Shown piece after piece: positions 32,967-41,454 of a DNA stretch of 64,000 bases. The stretch is taken from positions 1-64,000 of the forward strand of contig JADKJE010000006.1 in the NCBI GenBank assembly GCA_016722515.1, written 5' to 3'. Source of the stretch: Alphaproteobacteria bacterium. Its GTDB lineage: Bacteria > Pseudomonadota > Alphaproteobacteria > Rickettsiales > JADKJE01. The notes beneath the pieces are model-generated. The model did not search any database. It worked only from the letters and a program-made list of their open reading frames with translations, and was not told the DNA's origin. The stretch's first letter is position 1, and each line of letters starts with the position of its first letter. Both the position numbers and the translations under genes were made by a program.

Positions 32967-33293
32967 TTATATCTGATAGTTTGCTAAACGTTGAGCGATT
33001 AAGTCTGGATCTTCCTCGTCAGGCGTAAAGGCAGAAGCGATCTTTGGATTGCCAAGGTCACGCATAACTTGATCAAAGCTATTGCCTGATTGTTCATTAG
33101 TCTTTGGTGCTTTAGCAAGTATGGATGCTGCTGCTTCTTCAGGAAGGTCTGTTTCAAAAGCAAGATGATCAGCAAGTGTATTATGTCCTGAAGACAGAAT
33201 GTCACTGATGCGCTTGCGCTCATCTGCTTTCGCTTTTGTTTGAATAGTTTCCAGCAGATCGGGATGATCGATGGCCAGTGTTTCAAGATTCAT
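32967..33293 (-). CDS. Nested scaffold protein (lambda Nu3-like), internal start in the protease gene
   Basis: ATG at 33293 lies in frame inside the protease gene and has its own ribosome site, AAAGGAAACC, at ideal spacing. The product is 108 residues, acidic and helical (METLAIDHPDLLETIQTKAKADERKRISDIL), like phage scaffolds that form the inner core and are expelled. In lambda the same nested arrangement (C and Nu3) is established. The claim here rests on the internal ribosome site, the composition and that precedent. Confidence 0.65.
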   Translation of the reverse strand: MNLETLAIDHPDLLETIQTKAKADERKRISDILSSGHNTLADHLAFETDLPEEAAASILAKAPKTNEQSGNSFDQVMRDLGNPKIASAFTPDEEDPDLIAQRLANYQI

Positions 33294-34145
33294 GATGGTT
33301 TCCTTTATAATGGGGTTAAACACAAAACCCTGCTTCATTGCAGGGTTTTGTTTTTCTGATAATGTAGTTATGAGTTTTTCGAGTGATCCCAACTTATCGG
33401 CTAGTCCTGCTGAAACGGCGTGTTCTCCAATTAAGATGTCTCCTCCGCCGAACCGCTCAAGCACTGTTGGTGGATCGACTCCGCGGTTGCGAGCAACCGT
33501 ACGGACAAATACTTCCGCCATGGCATCAATGCGTGACTGTAATTTGATACGTCCTTCTTCGCTGCTGGCATCCAGTCTTTTATAGGGGCTTTGTGAAGAG
33601 ATGATTTCTACGGCTTGTTCAGTTTCCTTGCTACATCGATACACGCCAACAACACCAATAGAGCCAATGCCGGAGGTTTCAGAAACCACTAAGGTATCCG
33701 CACTGCTAGCAATCCAGTATGCACCCGATGCGGCATCTCCTGAGGCATAAGCAATGATGGGTTTCTTTCCACGGGCATCATAGATCATGCTGGCCAATTC
33801 AGCGCAGCCGTTTACTTCGCCACCTGGTGAGTCAATGTTTAGGATAATTCCGTGGATATCAGGATTTTCAAGTGCAGCACTAAAATCTTTGGCAATGATT
33901 TCATAGGAAGAGGCACCACTTACTTGAGTAAACATATTGGCATAACGAAAGAGTGGGCCAACCACAGGAATAATAGCCACCCCATCACGTTCGTTACTGG
34001 TACGGGTGTTTTTTAATTCACGTCCTAATTTTGCAGCGACTGCTTCAGGAGTTTCATTCTCCCTGGCTGCGATTTCTAAAATAGTATGAAGGACATCTTC
34101 GGTAATGGCCCAAGGTTCACCGGCTGCTTTATTCCATGCTCGCAT
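32967..34145 (-). CDS. Prohead protease, S49 family (lambda gpC-like)
   Basis: A serine peptidase that processes the prohead. The 392-residue protein shows the S49 core: GVAIIPVVGPLF, IHGIILNIDSPGGEVNGC, PIIAYASGDAASGAYWIASSADTLVVS with the nucleophile Ser in ASGAYW, then SGIGSIGVVGVY. The C-terminal 108 residues can also be made alone from an internal start as a scaffold (see 32967-33293). It overlaps the portal gene by 17 bases. The length is close to that of lambda gpC. Confidence 0.92.
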   Translation of the reverse strand: MRAWNKAAGEPWAITEDVLHTILEIAARENETPEAVAAKLGRELKNTRTSNERDGVAIIPVVGPLFRYANMFTQVSGASSYEIIAKDFSAALENPDIHGIILNIDSPGGEVNGCAELASMIYDARGKKPIIAYASGDAASGAYWIASSADTLVVSETSGIGSIGVVGVYRCSKETEQAVEIISSQSPYKRLDASSEEGRIKLQSRIDAMAEVFVRTVARNRGVDPPTVLERFGGGDILIGEHAVSAGLADKLGSLEKLITTLSEKQNPAMKQGFVFNPIIKETIMNLETLAIDHPDLLETIQTKAKADERKRISDILSSGHNTLADHLAFETDLPEEAAASILAKAPKTNEQSGNSFDQVMRDLGNPKIASAFTPDEEDPDLIAQRLANYQI

Positions 34146-35646
34146 TGTCTTCCTCCGAATTGTTTTTATCTTGTTTTTGACCAGGGAGTGATTTTACAGC
34201 CATACTTGGTGTAAGGTCTGCAGCTGTTAACCTAAGTTCCTGCATGCGTGATTTTTCACGGGCGCGTTGCTCAAGTACTTCTTCCCAATCTAATCCTTGT
34301 TGGGCGCATTCATCTTCCAATGTAGAGAGTCCAGCTTCCATCCTGATCTGTGAAGCCTGTGCCTCTTTCACGGGATCAACCCAACCACGTCCAGGACCAA
34401 TCCATTTGCACCGCGTCCAGGCATTGCGGTTCTGATAAAAATCAGGGGCTTCGATTTTTTTGCTATTGATAGCTTCTTCAAGCCACAACTCATAGACCGG
34501 TTTTGCCCAGTAGGTGCCAAGCCATTGTCTACGTCCCATGAAGAATCGCCATGCTTCCAGTAAGGCAGCGCGTGCACTGGAGTAATTGGTTTTAGAAAAG
34601 TCCTTCATCAGTAGTTCAAATGGCAAATTGAGGCCTGTTCCGATATGACGAAGAATGTTTTCCACAAATGCACCGTAGCCAGAATTAGGACGACTCGGTG
34701 TAAAAGGGGATACTTTATCACCTGGAAACACAGGAATGATGGATCCACCTTCAAGCTTGATCTTCCATTCGTTGCGTGCAGAAATATAATCTTCTAGCGA
34801 TCCTCCGAACATGGATCCAAATGATTCTGCATCCAGCGGTGTTTCGATAAAAGCTGCAATCATGGCATTGACCACGGCTGCTTGAAGTTCTGAACGCTCA
34901 TAATGGTCGAGCATTTTAAACATAGGCATGATGGCAGTAAGGATTGGTTTGCCACGGCTTTGTCCTGTGCGCTCTTTATCATGGAGATGCAGAATCTGTC
35001 TTCGTCCAAATGGCGTGCGTGCCGGAATACGCTGCCATTCATCTGGTGAACAACTAAAAGGGACATAGACATCACCTGGGTGGGATTTTCTGATCCAATA
35101 GGCTATGGGGGCACCGTAATCATCAATCTCAATACCTCCGCGTAGATTCTTGTCATCAGGTCGACCACCAGGATTGCTGAGTCGGTCGGATTCTACCAGT
35201 TGGATGACTGTATTGAATGTACCGCCGCGTTCTGGAAGCCATAAAGGTATAGCAATGGATTCACCATTGATTAGACCAGAGCGGAATACCTGTACTGTAA
35301 GTCCCGCAAAATTGAGGGATCGTGCAGCATCACAATCCATACTTTCACTGAAACCACGCCATAATGATTCCACCTGGCGTGACCATTCATCTGCCCATTC
35401 CTTGTTTTTGCCAAGTACTTTATAGTCAGGGCAGGCAACAAGACGTAGACCGGTTCCCACAACATTGTCTACCAGGGTTTGTATTGCTCCGCTGGCAATA
35501 CCATGATTACGGGTTAAATCCCGTGATCTAGAAACCAGCGTATTAAGCTCTGGTAACGTATCGGTGTCTGCGGAAAATGCACCAGGCAACCAGCTTGCAA
35601 GCTCCCGCGCTGTCAATGATGCAGCTCTGTGTGATGTATCGTTCAT
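34129..35646 (-). CDS. Phage portal protein, lambda gpB family (prophage B)
   Basis: Complete portal of 505 residues. Family marks include LVSRSRDLTRNHGIASGAIQTLVDNVVGTGLRL near the N-terminus, RQILHLHDKERTGQSRGKPILTAIMPMFKMLDHYERSELQAAV in the middle and NLPFELLMKDFSKTNYSSARAALLEAWRFF in the clip/wing region. It overlaps the gpW-like gene at the start (TAATG-like junction at 35646) and the protease gene at the end. The first 190 residues match the partial portal at the left window edge, so two related prophages are present. Confidence 0.95.
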   Translation of the reverse strand: MNDTSHRAASLTARELASWLPGAFSADTDTLPELNTLVSRSRDLTRNHGIASGAIQTLVDNVVGTGLRLVACPDYKVLGKNKEWADEWSRQVESLWRGFSESMDCDAARSLNFAGLTVQVFRSGLINGESIAIPLWLPERGGTFNTVIQLVESDRLSNPGGRPDDKNLRGGIEIDDYGAPIAYWIRKSHPGDVYVPFSCSPDEWQRIPARTPFGRRQILHLHDKERTGQSRGKPILTAIMPMFKMLDHYERSELQAAVVNAMIAAFIETPLDAESFGSMFGGSLEDYISARNEWKIKLEGGSIIPVFPGDKVSPFTPSRPNSGYGAFVENILRHIGTGLNLPFELLMKDFSKTNYSSARAALLEAWRFFMGRRQWLGTYWAKPVYELWLEEAINSKKIEAPDFYQNRNAWTRCKWIGPGRGWVDPVKEAQASQIRMEAGLSTLEDECAQQGLDWEEVLEQRAREKSRMQELRLTAADLTPSMAVKSLPGQKQDKNNSEEDNASME

Positions 35647-35873
35647 TAGAATGCTACTTTAATAATGCCACGCCGTGCATTTCCACTGACTTTATTAATC
35701 TCTGCCTTTAAATGATCGATGTAAGCTTTCAGCTTTGACATATCCACCGAGGCGTAGGTAGTTGAACCATAACCCCCTATATTCACATTAACGGCTTGTG
35801 CACCAATTAGGAGTTGGTGGTAGGCTTCTTCTGCAGCTGCTAGACGTGCTTGAAGGGTCGTTAAATCGGTCAT
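35646..35873 (-). CDS. Head-tail joining protein, gpW family (prophage B)
   Basis: A 75-residue gpW-like protein, nearly identical to that at 572-799; differences are confined to the first helix (AAAEEAYHQ) and the last residues. In B its stop overlaps the portal start by one base, whereas in A they are separated by a base, a small indel difference between copies. Same role as in lambda: completing filled heads for tail joining. Confidence 0.85.
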   Translation of the reverse strand: MTDLTTLQARLAAAEEAYHQLLIGAQAVNVNIGGYGSTTYASVDMSKLKAYIDHLKAEINKVSGNARRGIIKVAF

Positions 35874-35885
35874 ATAACATATTCC

Positions 35886-37883
35886 TTATAGATAAGGGTC
35901 TTGTGCTTTTGTGGCAGGTCGTTGCCGTACCATTTGTGATAGGCCGGTTTCGTTGGTTTGACTTTCTGGTTTGACACTTACGATAGGTATAAGGCTTTTC
36001 CCTAATGCCTCCTCCATTTGCAGCCAGTGTCTTTCCGTAAAACGATCAAGGCCATAAATACTTGCGGCTGCTCTTGCATAGACGCGGCAATCCAGTGCTT
36101 CATTTGACTTGGTTGGATCTTTTTCCCATGTTGCTTTGGGAAATCCATGATGCATCCGCACCACTCGTTTTTCTGCAGTCAGTTGCTTAAAATATTCCGC
36201 ATCATATTCAGGAAAGTGGCAGCTTCCAGGAAGGAATTTTTCCATTGAATCAGTTGGTCGTTCTAATTTCAGCCAACGGTACAGTTCCATCTTTGCTACG
36301 GGACCGCTGATGTTCCAAACACGCAAGCCTCGTCGTTTGCCTCCAACATCTGCTTTAGATACACTAAGGATCAAAGCAGTTTCAGTATCACGACCTTTAA
36401 TGGCAACAACCGTGCGTGGTGATCCAGCACGTGCGCCACTTGCTCCCCAGCTGGCTTGTGGATAATTCTTTACCCAGTTATAGACGTCTTGTGTTGCATA
36501 GCCGCTATCAACACTCATGACTCGTATCGGTAATGTGCAACCCCTAGTATGTTGCCAATCACGATCCAGGAGTTGATCTAGTCTTTTCCAAACGTCTGGT
36601 GCATTGGTTGACCCTTGAAAGACCTGATAATCAATAGACCAACTTTCTTTGTTGCGTCCCCAGGCAACGATCTCGCATTCAATACGATCCTTTTGAATAT
36701 CAACACCAGCAGTCAGAAACAAACCACCTTCAGGGATAATACCCATTAGATAATGTTCACGGCGTTCATAAAGCCTTTGCCATTCAGGTGCTTCATATTC
36801 TTCTTCAAAAGGTTCACCAAGGACGGTGTTGATGAATCCTTTTAGCAGTTCTGGATTTTTCTGAGCCGCTTCATACATTTCTGCGGCATTGGCCCATGAA
36901 AACCATCCAACAGGACTGTATAAAGAGGAAAGGTGATATCCTACGGTATGGCCATTACCAGGATTGCTTGGAACCCAGCGACCATTAGCTAACATGTATG
37001 TTTTGTGGTGTTCTTCAATCAATGCCCCACACTCTTCACAGACATAAGCAATTTGATTGGGTTTTCCTTCTGGCCAGCGGAGATTGGCAAATATCAGAGG
37101 TTGTTCATGTTTGCAATGGGGGCAGGGAACATGGTAATAACGCTGGTCGCTTGCTTCAAATTCCCTTTGTATCCTGGATAATCCTTTTAATGTGGGGGTA
37201 CTCACCAGAAGTATTTTTCTCCTGCGCTGAAAGGTGGCTGAACGTCTTTCTGCAAGTAAAATAGGATCACCTTCGCCTTCAACATCACCTGGGTAGCCAT
37301 CAACTTCATCCATAAATAGATAGCGGGCAGGCATTGATCGCAAACCAACGGCTGAGTTAGCACCGGTCATCACCAATACACCGCCAGGAAATTCTTTGGC
37401 AAGGATCGTGTTTCCTGAATCTCTGGAACGAGCGGGCTTTACTAACTCCTTCAGCTCAGCAGTATCTTCAATTTGCGGATCTATACGTTGTTTGGAGTTA
37501 CGCTTAGCCAATTCCACAGTAGGCGATACTGCCATCATTGGGCCTGGCACCATGTGTATGACATAACCAATCCAATTATTGCCGTACTCAGTTCCACCTA
37601 TTTGCGCACCTTTCACAAACACGATACGTTGCACTGGGGAGTGGGGCGAGAGATTGTCCATTATCTCTTTTAGATAAGGTGTGCGCTTGGTTCTCCAGCG
37701 TCCAGGCTCGGCAGCGGATTTAGAAGAGAGGATTCTGTAGGTATCTGCCCATTGCGATACGGTAAGAAATGGATCTGGCGTTAAGCCCTTGGCCCACTGT
37801 TTCTCAATCTCCTCTAACCCATCATAACTTTCAGTCAATGCGAATTTTGAATTCTGCAAGTTCGGATAAATGTTCTCGGACAT
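35886..37883 (-). CDS. Terminase large subunit, GpA family (prophage B)
   Basis: Complete, 665 residues, same length as the prophage A copy with about two dozen amino-acid differences. The same ATPase marks (KGAQIGGTE, FMDEVDGYP), Cys pairs and C-terminal nuclease region are kept. Many further differences at the DNA level are silent, so both copies have been under selection as separate phages rather than one being a decaying copy. Overlaps the remaining small-subunit frame by 53 bases. Confidence 0.95.
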   Translation of the reverse strand: MSENIYPNLQNSKFALTESYDGLEEIEKQWAKGLTPDPFLTVSQWADTYRILSSKSAAEPGRWRTKRTPYLKEIMDNLSPHSPVQRIVFVKGAQIGGTEYGNNWIGYVIHMVPGPMMAVSPTVELAKRNSKQRIDPQIEDTAELKELVKPARSRDSGNTILAKEFPGGVLVMTGANSAVGLRSMPARYLFMDEVDGYPGDVEGEGDPILLAERRSATFQRRRKILLVSTPTLKGLSRIQREFEASDQRYYHVPCPHCKHEQPLIFANLRWPEGKPNQIAYVCEECGALIEEHHKTYMLANGRWVPSNPGNGHTVGYHLSSLYSPVGWFSWANAAEMYEAAQKNPELLKGFINTVLGEPFEEEYEAPEWQRLYERREHYLMGIIPEGGLFLTAGVDIQKDRIECEIVAWGRNKESWSIDYQVFQGSTNAPDVWKRLDQLLDRDWQHTRGCTLPIRVMSVDSGYATQDVYNWVKNYPQASWGASGARAGSPRTVVAIKGRDTETALILSVSKADVGGKRRGLRVWNISGPVAKMELYRWLKLERPTDSMEKFLPGSCHFPEYDAEYFKQLTAEKRVVRMHHGFPKATWEKDPTKSNEALDCRVYARAAASIYGLDRFTERHWLQMEEALGKSLIPIVSVKPESQTNETGLSQMVRQRPATKAQDPYL

Positions 37884-38181
37884 AGCGTTCCAGTGTCACG
37901 TGCATAGTGTGGGCATCTACGCTAAGTTCCGCTGCCATTGTTGATGATATGCGTGCTGGCCAGTTGATCCATGCATCGCGTTCAGTACGTGCCAACTTGT
38001 AAACATGGGCTAATACTTTGGCACGATCGATTAATTCACCTTTCAGCTTCTGTAGGCGTATGCGGTTAGTTTGTGCCTTTAATACTTCATTGGCCGTGCG
38101 GGCTTGGATGAATGTTGTGCCGCTGCCGGCAACGGGCATGCTGTTTTCTTTTAGCGTTTCACGGACAGCATCAAATGCCAT
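37831..38181 (-). pseudogene. Terminase small subunit, start codon and HTH cut off by a 2-bp deletion (prophage B)
   Basis: The coding sequence for the whole Nu1-like protein is present in frame from about 38369 down to 37831, including the helix-turn-helix. Compared with the A copy, two bases are missing at the start: A reads CCGTGGGAATATC and B reads CCGGGAATATC. This removes the GTG start; upstream is a TGA in frame and no ATG, GTG or TTG. The next usable start is ATG 38181, giving 116 residues without the DNA-binding domain. Packaging by B would then need the A protein or a non-standard start. Confidence 0.7.
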
Positions 38182-38408
38182 GTCTGGAACGGCTTTAAGA
38201 TTAGAAGATGAAGGCTGCTGGTTGGTGTTGGTTTGCCATTGGCGATCCGCTTTTGCTGTATCTATGGTGCCGTCAGGTTCTGGTGTTACTCGGCCTGTTT
38301 TAATTGCTTTACGAACTGCTGCGTCAGAAATGCCTCTGTGTCTTGCATATGCACGTATTGATATTCCCGGCGTTATCCTAAATCAATTGTTTTCATAAGA
38401 TTCAACGC

Positions 38409-38468
38409 ATTGAAATATAAGGCATATTTCTTTAGAATTGAGTTGACTAACTTTGAATTAGAAGCGTT
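38409..38468 (+). promoter_or_regulatory. Conserved upstream element, copy 2
   Basis: Nearly identical to 3342-3402 and standing the same distance (about 50 bp) before the paralogous 70-residue gene. The three blocks ATTGAAATATAAGGC, ATTGAGTTGACTAA and AGAAGCGTT are all kept. Confidence 0.5.
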
Positions 38469-38517
38469 CATGGGTTGTTGGTGAAATATCACAACTGATG
38501 AAAATAGGATAAGAATT

Positions 38518-38730
38518 ATGGAGAATTATCAAGAAGCTAAACAACGCTATTTTGCACGCCTTGAAAATATCAAACACTTGCTTGAACGTTTATCCCAAGC
38601 AAGTTCTGAGAATTTTGGTGTTGCTCCTGAAAAAGTTGCGCGACGTGATATGGTATTTGTTCACGAAGTCGAAGAAAAGCTAATAGATATTTCCGATCGA
38701 ATTTTAGCAATGAAACGCAAGTTAACTTAG
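38518..38730 (+). CDS. Small helical protein of unknown function (prophage B copy)
   Basis: Paralogue of the 70-residue protein at 3451-3663 with about a dozen changes (for example ARLENIKHLLERLSQASSENFGVAPEKVARRDMVF). The body is conserved while the C-terminal end varies (ILAMKRKLT against IHIKKNKLI). The family is not recognised. It is divergent from the terminase operon and followed by a second copy of the upstream element and the DUF3489 gene. Conservation in both prophages implies a phage function. Confidence 0.6.
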   Translation: MENYQEAKQRYFARLENIKHLLERLSQASSENFGVAPEKVARRDMVFVHEVEEKLIDISDRILAMKRKLT

Positions 38731-38807
38731 CGCGTATTGGGCATTTGTGTGTTTAGTTTATTCCCTAATTCTTACCCTTGTAAGTGGCTTATGTGATTTA
38801 ATAATAT

Positions 38808-38866
38808 ATTGAAATATAAGGCTAATTATGCGTCATTGAGTTGACTAAACCTTGCTAAGAAGCGTT
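38808..38866 (+). promoter_or_regulatory. Conserved upstream element, copy 3
   Basis: The same three blocks as in the other two copies, with unrelated bases between blocks one and two (TAATTATGCGTC here, ATATTTCTTTAG there). It stands 52 bp before the DUF3489 gene. Conservation of only the blocks is the strongest sign that they are functional. Confidence 0.5.
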
Positions 38867-38917
38867 ACTGTGATTGTCAAAAAGATACTTAATAACTAAC
38901 AAAGAAGGAGAATAATC

Positions 38918-39367
38918 ATGACCAATACTATAATTAGCAATGCACAGTATCGTGTCCTTGAAGATGCGGCAAATTTCCCCGATTCTACGGTTGAGAAATT
39001 TATGGACCACCTTCCGGCAGGAGCAAAACAATCAATGCTGGCTGCATTGATTAAAAAGTGTTGCATTACCCAGGGTGAGAATGGTCATTTTATCACGCAA
39101 ACGGGATTGTTGGCCATTGGGCGAGAAGTGATTAACCAAGTTGTCGAAAAAACCAAGACTGAACCTAAACAAACATCAAAACAGGTCACGATCCTTACCA
39201 TGTTGCGTCAGGGAACCACAATTAAGGCCCTTATGGAAACAACGAGTTGGCAAAGGCACAGTGTTTATGGCTGCATGGCTAATTTGAAAAAGAAACAAGA
39301 ATTGTCCATTTTATCTGAAAAGAATAAGGATGGAGAACGAGTTTACCGTATCGCCGAGCAATGTTAA
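38918..39367 (+). CDS. DUF3489 protein
   Basis: A 149-residue protein whose C-terminal half is DUF3489, a winged-helix-like domain (ILTMLRQGTTIKALMETTSWQRHSVYGCMANLKKKQELSILSEKNKDGERVYRI). Its N-terminal half is helical (MTNTIISNAQYRVLEDAANF). Such proteins are common in alphaproteobacterial prophages and plasmids; a regulatory or DNA-binding role is suspected but not shown. AGAAGGAG gives a strong ribosome site. It ends in front of a good terminator. Confidence 0.85.
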   Translation: MTNTIISNAQYRVLEDAANFPDSTVEKFMDHLPAGAKQSMLAALIKKCCITQGENGHFITQTGLLAIGREVINQVVEKTKTEPKQTSKQVTILTMLRQGTTIKALMETTSWQRHSVYGCMANLKKKQELSILSEKNKDGERVYRIAEQC

Positions 39368-39374
39368 CTTTGTT

Positions 39375-39405
39375 GGAAGGCTCTCATGCTGAGAGCCTTC
39401 CTTTT
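39375..39405 (+). terminator. Intrinsic terminator after the DUF3489 gene
   Basis: GGAAGGCTCTC and GAGAGCCTTCC form an 11-bp perfect stem around a short loop, followed by TTTT, 8 bp after the stop codon. Confidence 0.85.
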
Positions 39406-39479
39406 CAACTTTCTGTTATAATTTCTATTGATAACTTAATACCTATAACAAGGTTGATTGAGATTCAAAAGAAGTGTTA

Positions 39480-40199
39480 TTATTCCTTAAAATCTTTAGG
39501 ATTAAAATCAACATTTTCTTGTACGACTGTTATTTCAAAATCTCTATCTTTTAAATATCCAATAACTCCATGAGCAAAATAAGGGTCTTTAGCTTCGAAT
39601 TCTTGACCCGCAGCGAGATCATATTGACCAAGGGGTTTCTCCGGTACAACTTGTCCATTTTGGTCATAAGTTGGTAGTGAAAAGTGACGACTAACCGAAC
39701 CGAATCGATTGATAAGACTTATGTCATTATATAATAGCCATTCAGCAGGTCCCTTCTTAAGAAAGGGCCAAATAAAACCATCTTTATCGATGATAATATA
39801 ACCACAATCCAAAGGATCATCCAATTTCCAATTTTCATATCCCTCATTTCCGCCATCAGGGCGCATCAAATATTCATAATATCCCCCTCTAAATCCTTCA
39901 TAATTTTTAAGAATTTGGTCTTTTGAATATGTCGCTTTTAAACCCATTAATGTCTGTTTATCTTTAAGTATATAATTTCTTTGTTGATTCATTTCTTCTT
40001 TAAAAACATTCCTGCTATATTTTCCACCCATTCCATATACAAGATTTCCCCAATATTTTATCTCTATTTTTATTGGATAGGTATAACTTGTCTTTTTTTC
40101 TACCAGATGAGAATATTTTTCTGCAGAAAAAGAGTTGCTGCATGGGAATATAAAGAATATTATAAGGATACAATTGGTTATTATTATAAGTGTTCTCAT
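39480..40199 (-). CDS. Probable immunity protein, duplicated copy (secreted)
   Basis: A 239-residue protein paralogous along its whole length to that at 40411-41130. Both begin with a signal peptide (here IITNCILIIFFIFPCSNSFSAEKYS). They share YTYPIKIEIKYWG, YLMRPDGGNEGYENWKLDDPLDCGYIIIDKDGFIWPFLK and AKDPYFAHGVIG. No known immunity family is recognised. The inference comes from position: it follows a toxin tail fragment, as immunity genes do. The signal peptide points to protection in the periplasm or at the membrane. Together with the tail fragment at 40217 it is a duplicated unit. Confidence 0.6.
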   Translation of the reverse strand: MRTLIIITNCILIIFFIFPCSNSFSAEKYSHLVEKKTSYTYPIKIEIKYWGNLVYGMGGKYSRNVFKEEMNQQRNYILKDKQTLMGLKATYSKDQILKNYEGFRGGYYEYLMRPDGGNEGYENWKLDDPLDCGYIIIDKDGFIWPFLKKGPAEWLLYNDISLINRFGSVSRHFSLPTYDQNGQVVPEKPLGQYDLAAGQEFEAKDPYFAHGVIGYLKDRDFEITVVQENVDFNPKDFKE

Positions 40200-40216
40200 T
40201 TATTTTACTCCATTGA

Positions 40217-40399
40217 TTAAGGATTTAACCATGCATTGATCGAATCCTCTACGTCATATTGCACTTGGTACGCCGTTGACTCAATAGGCTGTTGTTCGTA
40301 ATCAGCTATGCTTTTTTCATCACGTGAATTAGGCTCTTTTAACAGCTTGATATAATTAGTACCATCTTGTGATAACTTAAAAGGCTGATTGAGATTCAA
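40217..40399 (-). pseudogene. Orphan toxin C-terminal tail
   Basis: A 60-residue frame repeats the last part of the exoprotein toxin (DGTNYIKLLKEPNS, SIADYEQQPIESTAYQVQ, SINAWLNP), matching 41134-41454 but with the KSKDEYE repeats reduced to one. There is no upstream toxin body. It is the left-over front of the duplicated toxin-tail/immunity unit, of the sort known as orphan modules behind CdiA-like genes. Confidence 0.7.
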
Positions 40400-40410
40400 A
40401 AGAAGTGTTA

Positions 40411-41130
40411 TTATTCCTTGAAATCTTTAGGATTAAAATCAACATTCTCCTTTATGCCTGTTATTTCAAAACGTCTATCTTTTAAATGCCCGATAACTCC
40501 ATGTGCAAAATAAGGGTCTTTAGCTTCGAATGTTTGGCCAGCATAATGGCTATGTTGATCAAGTCCTTCTCTTGGTATAAGTTTCCCGTTCTGGTCATAA
40601 TTTGGCAATGGAAAGTTACGACTAACCCTACCGGATCGATTGATAAGACTTATGTCACTGTATAACAGCCATTCAGCTGGGCCCATTTTAAGAAAGGGCC
40701 AAATAAAACCATCTTTATCGATGATAATATAACCACAATCCAAAGGATCATCCAATTTCCAATTTTCATATCCCTCATTCCCGCCATCAGGGCGCATCAA
40801 ATATTTATAATATCCACCTCTAAAACCTTTATTGTTTTCTAGAATTTGATCTTTTAAGTTATTCGCTGTTATGCTCATTAAAGCCTGTTTGTCTTCAAGT
40901 ATGTAATCCCTTTGTTGATTCATTGTTTCTTTGAAAACCTTTCTGCTATATTTTCCACCCATTCCATATACAAGATCTCCCCAATATTTTATCTCTATTT
41001 TTATTGGATAGGTATAGCTTGTCTCTTTTTCTACAAAATAAGAATATCTTTCCTCAGAAAAAGAGTTTCTGCATATGCATATAATAAATATCATAACAGG
41101 AAAATTAATGATTTTTATAAATTTATTCAT
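40411..41130 (-). CDS. Probable immunity protein for the exoprotein toxin (secreted)
   Basis: A 239-residue protein starting 3 bases after the toxin end. The N-terminus is a signal peptide (FPVMIFIICICRNSFSEERYS). The mature part is Tyr/Trp/Gly-rich (YWGDLVYGMGGKYSRK, GFRGGYYKYLMRPDGGNEGYENW, PFLKMGPAEWLLY). The family is unknown to me. Directly following a polymorphic toxin, and being kept in two diverged copies, it is best explained as the cognate immunity protein acting outside the cytoplasm. It is intact although the toxin gene is broken, as expected if the protection is still of use. Confidence 0.62.
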   Translation of the reverse strand: MNKFIKIINFPVMIFIICICRNSFSEERYSYFVEKETSYTYPIKIEIKYWGDLVYGMGGKYSRKVFKETMNQQRDYILEDKQALMSITANNLKDQILENNKGFRGGYYKYLMRPDGGNEGYENWKLDDPLDCGYIIIDKDGFIWPFLKMGPAEWLLYSDISLINRSGRVSRNFPLPNYDQNGKLIPREGLDQHSHYAGQTFEAKDPYFAHGVIGHLKDRRFEITGIKENVDFNPKDFKE

Positions 41131-41133
41131 TTT

Positions 41134-41454
41134 TTATTTAGCTCCATAGATTGAAGGATCTAACCATGCGTTAACTGCTGCCTTGACACTACCTTGCACT
41201 TGGTACGCCGTTGACTCAATAGGCTGTTTTTCGTAATCAGCTAGGCTTTTTTCATACTCATCTTTACTTTTTTGATACTCATCTTTGCTCTTTTCATGCT
41301 CATCTTTGCTTTTTTCATCACCTGAATTAGGATCTTTTAACAGCTTGATATAATTATGACCATCTTGATTAATTCCAAAAATAACGGCCTGCAGCATCGC
41401 ATCAGAATTCAAGGAAGAATCATCAATGGATGAATACGAGAGGCATTGCTGCAA
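41134..41454 (-). pseudogene. Exoprotein toxin, C-terminal fragment
   Basis: The final frame of the broken TpsA/CdiA-like gene. It encodes SSIDDSSLNSDAMLQAVIFGINQDG, a set of heptad repeats (KSKDEHE, KSKDEYQ, KSKDEYE, KSLADYE), and the end QPIESTAYQVQGSVKAAVNAWLDPSIYG. It continues the peptidase-like fragment at 41409-42005 after a one-base frame change near 41440. The repeated stretch is probably a flexible or coiled linker. Confidence 0.7.
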
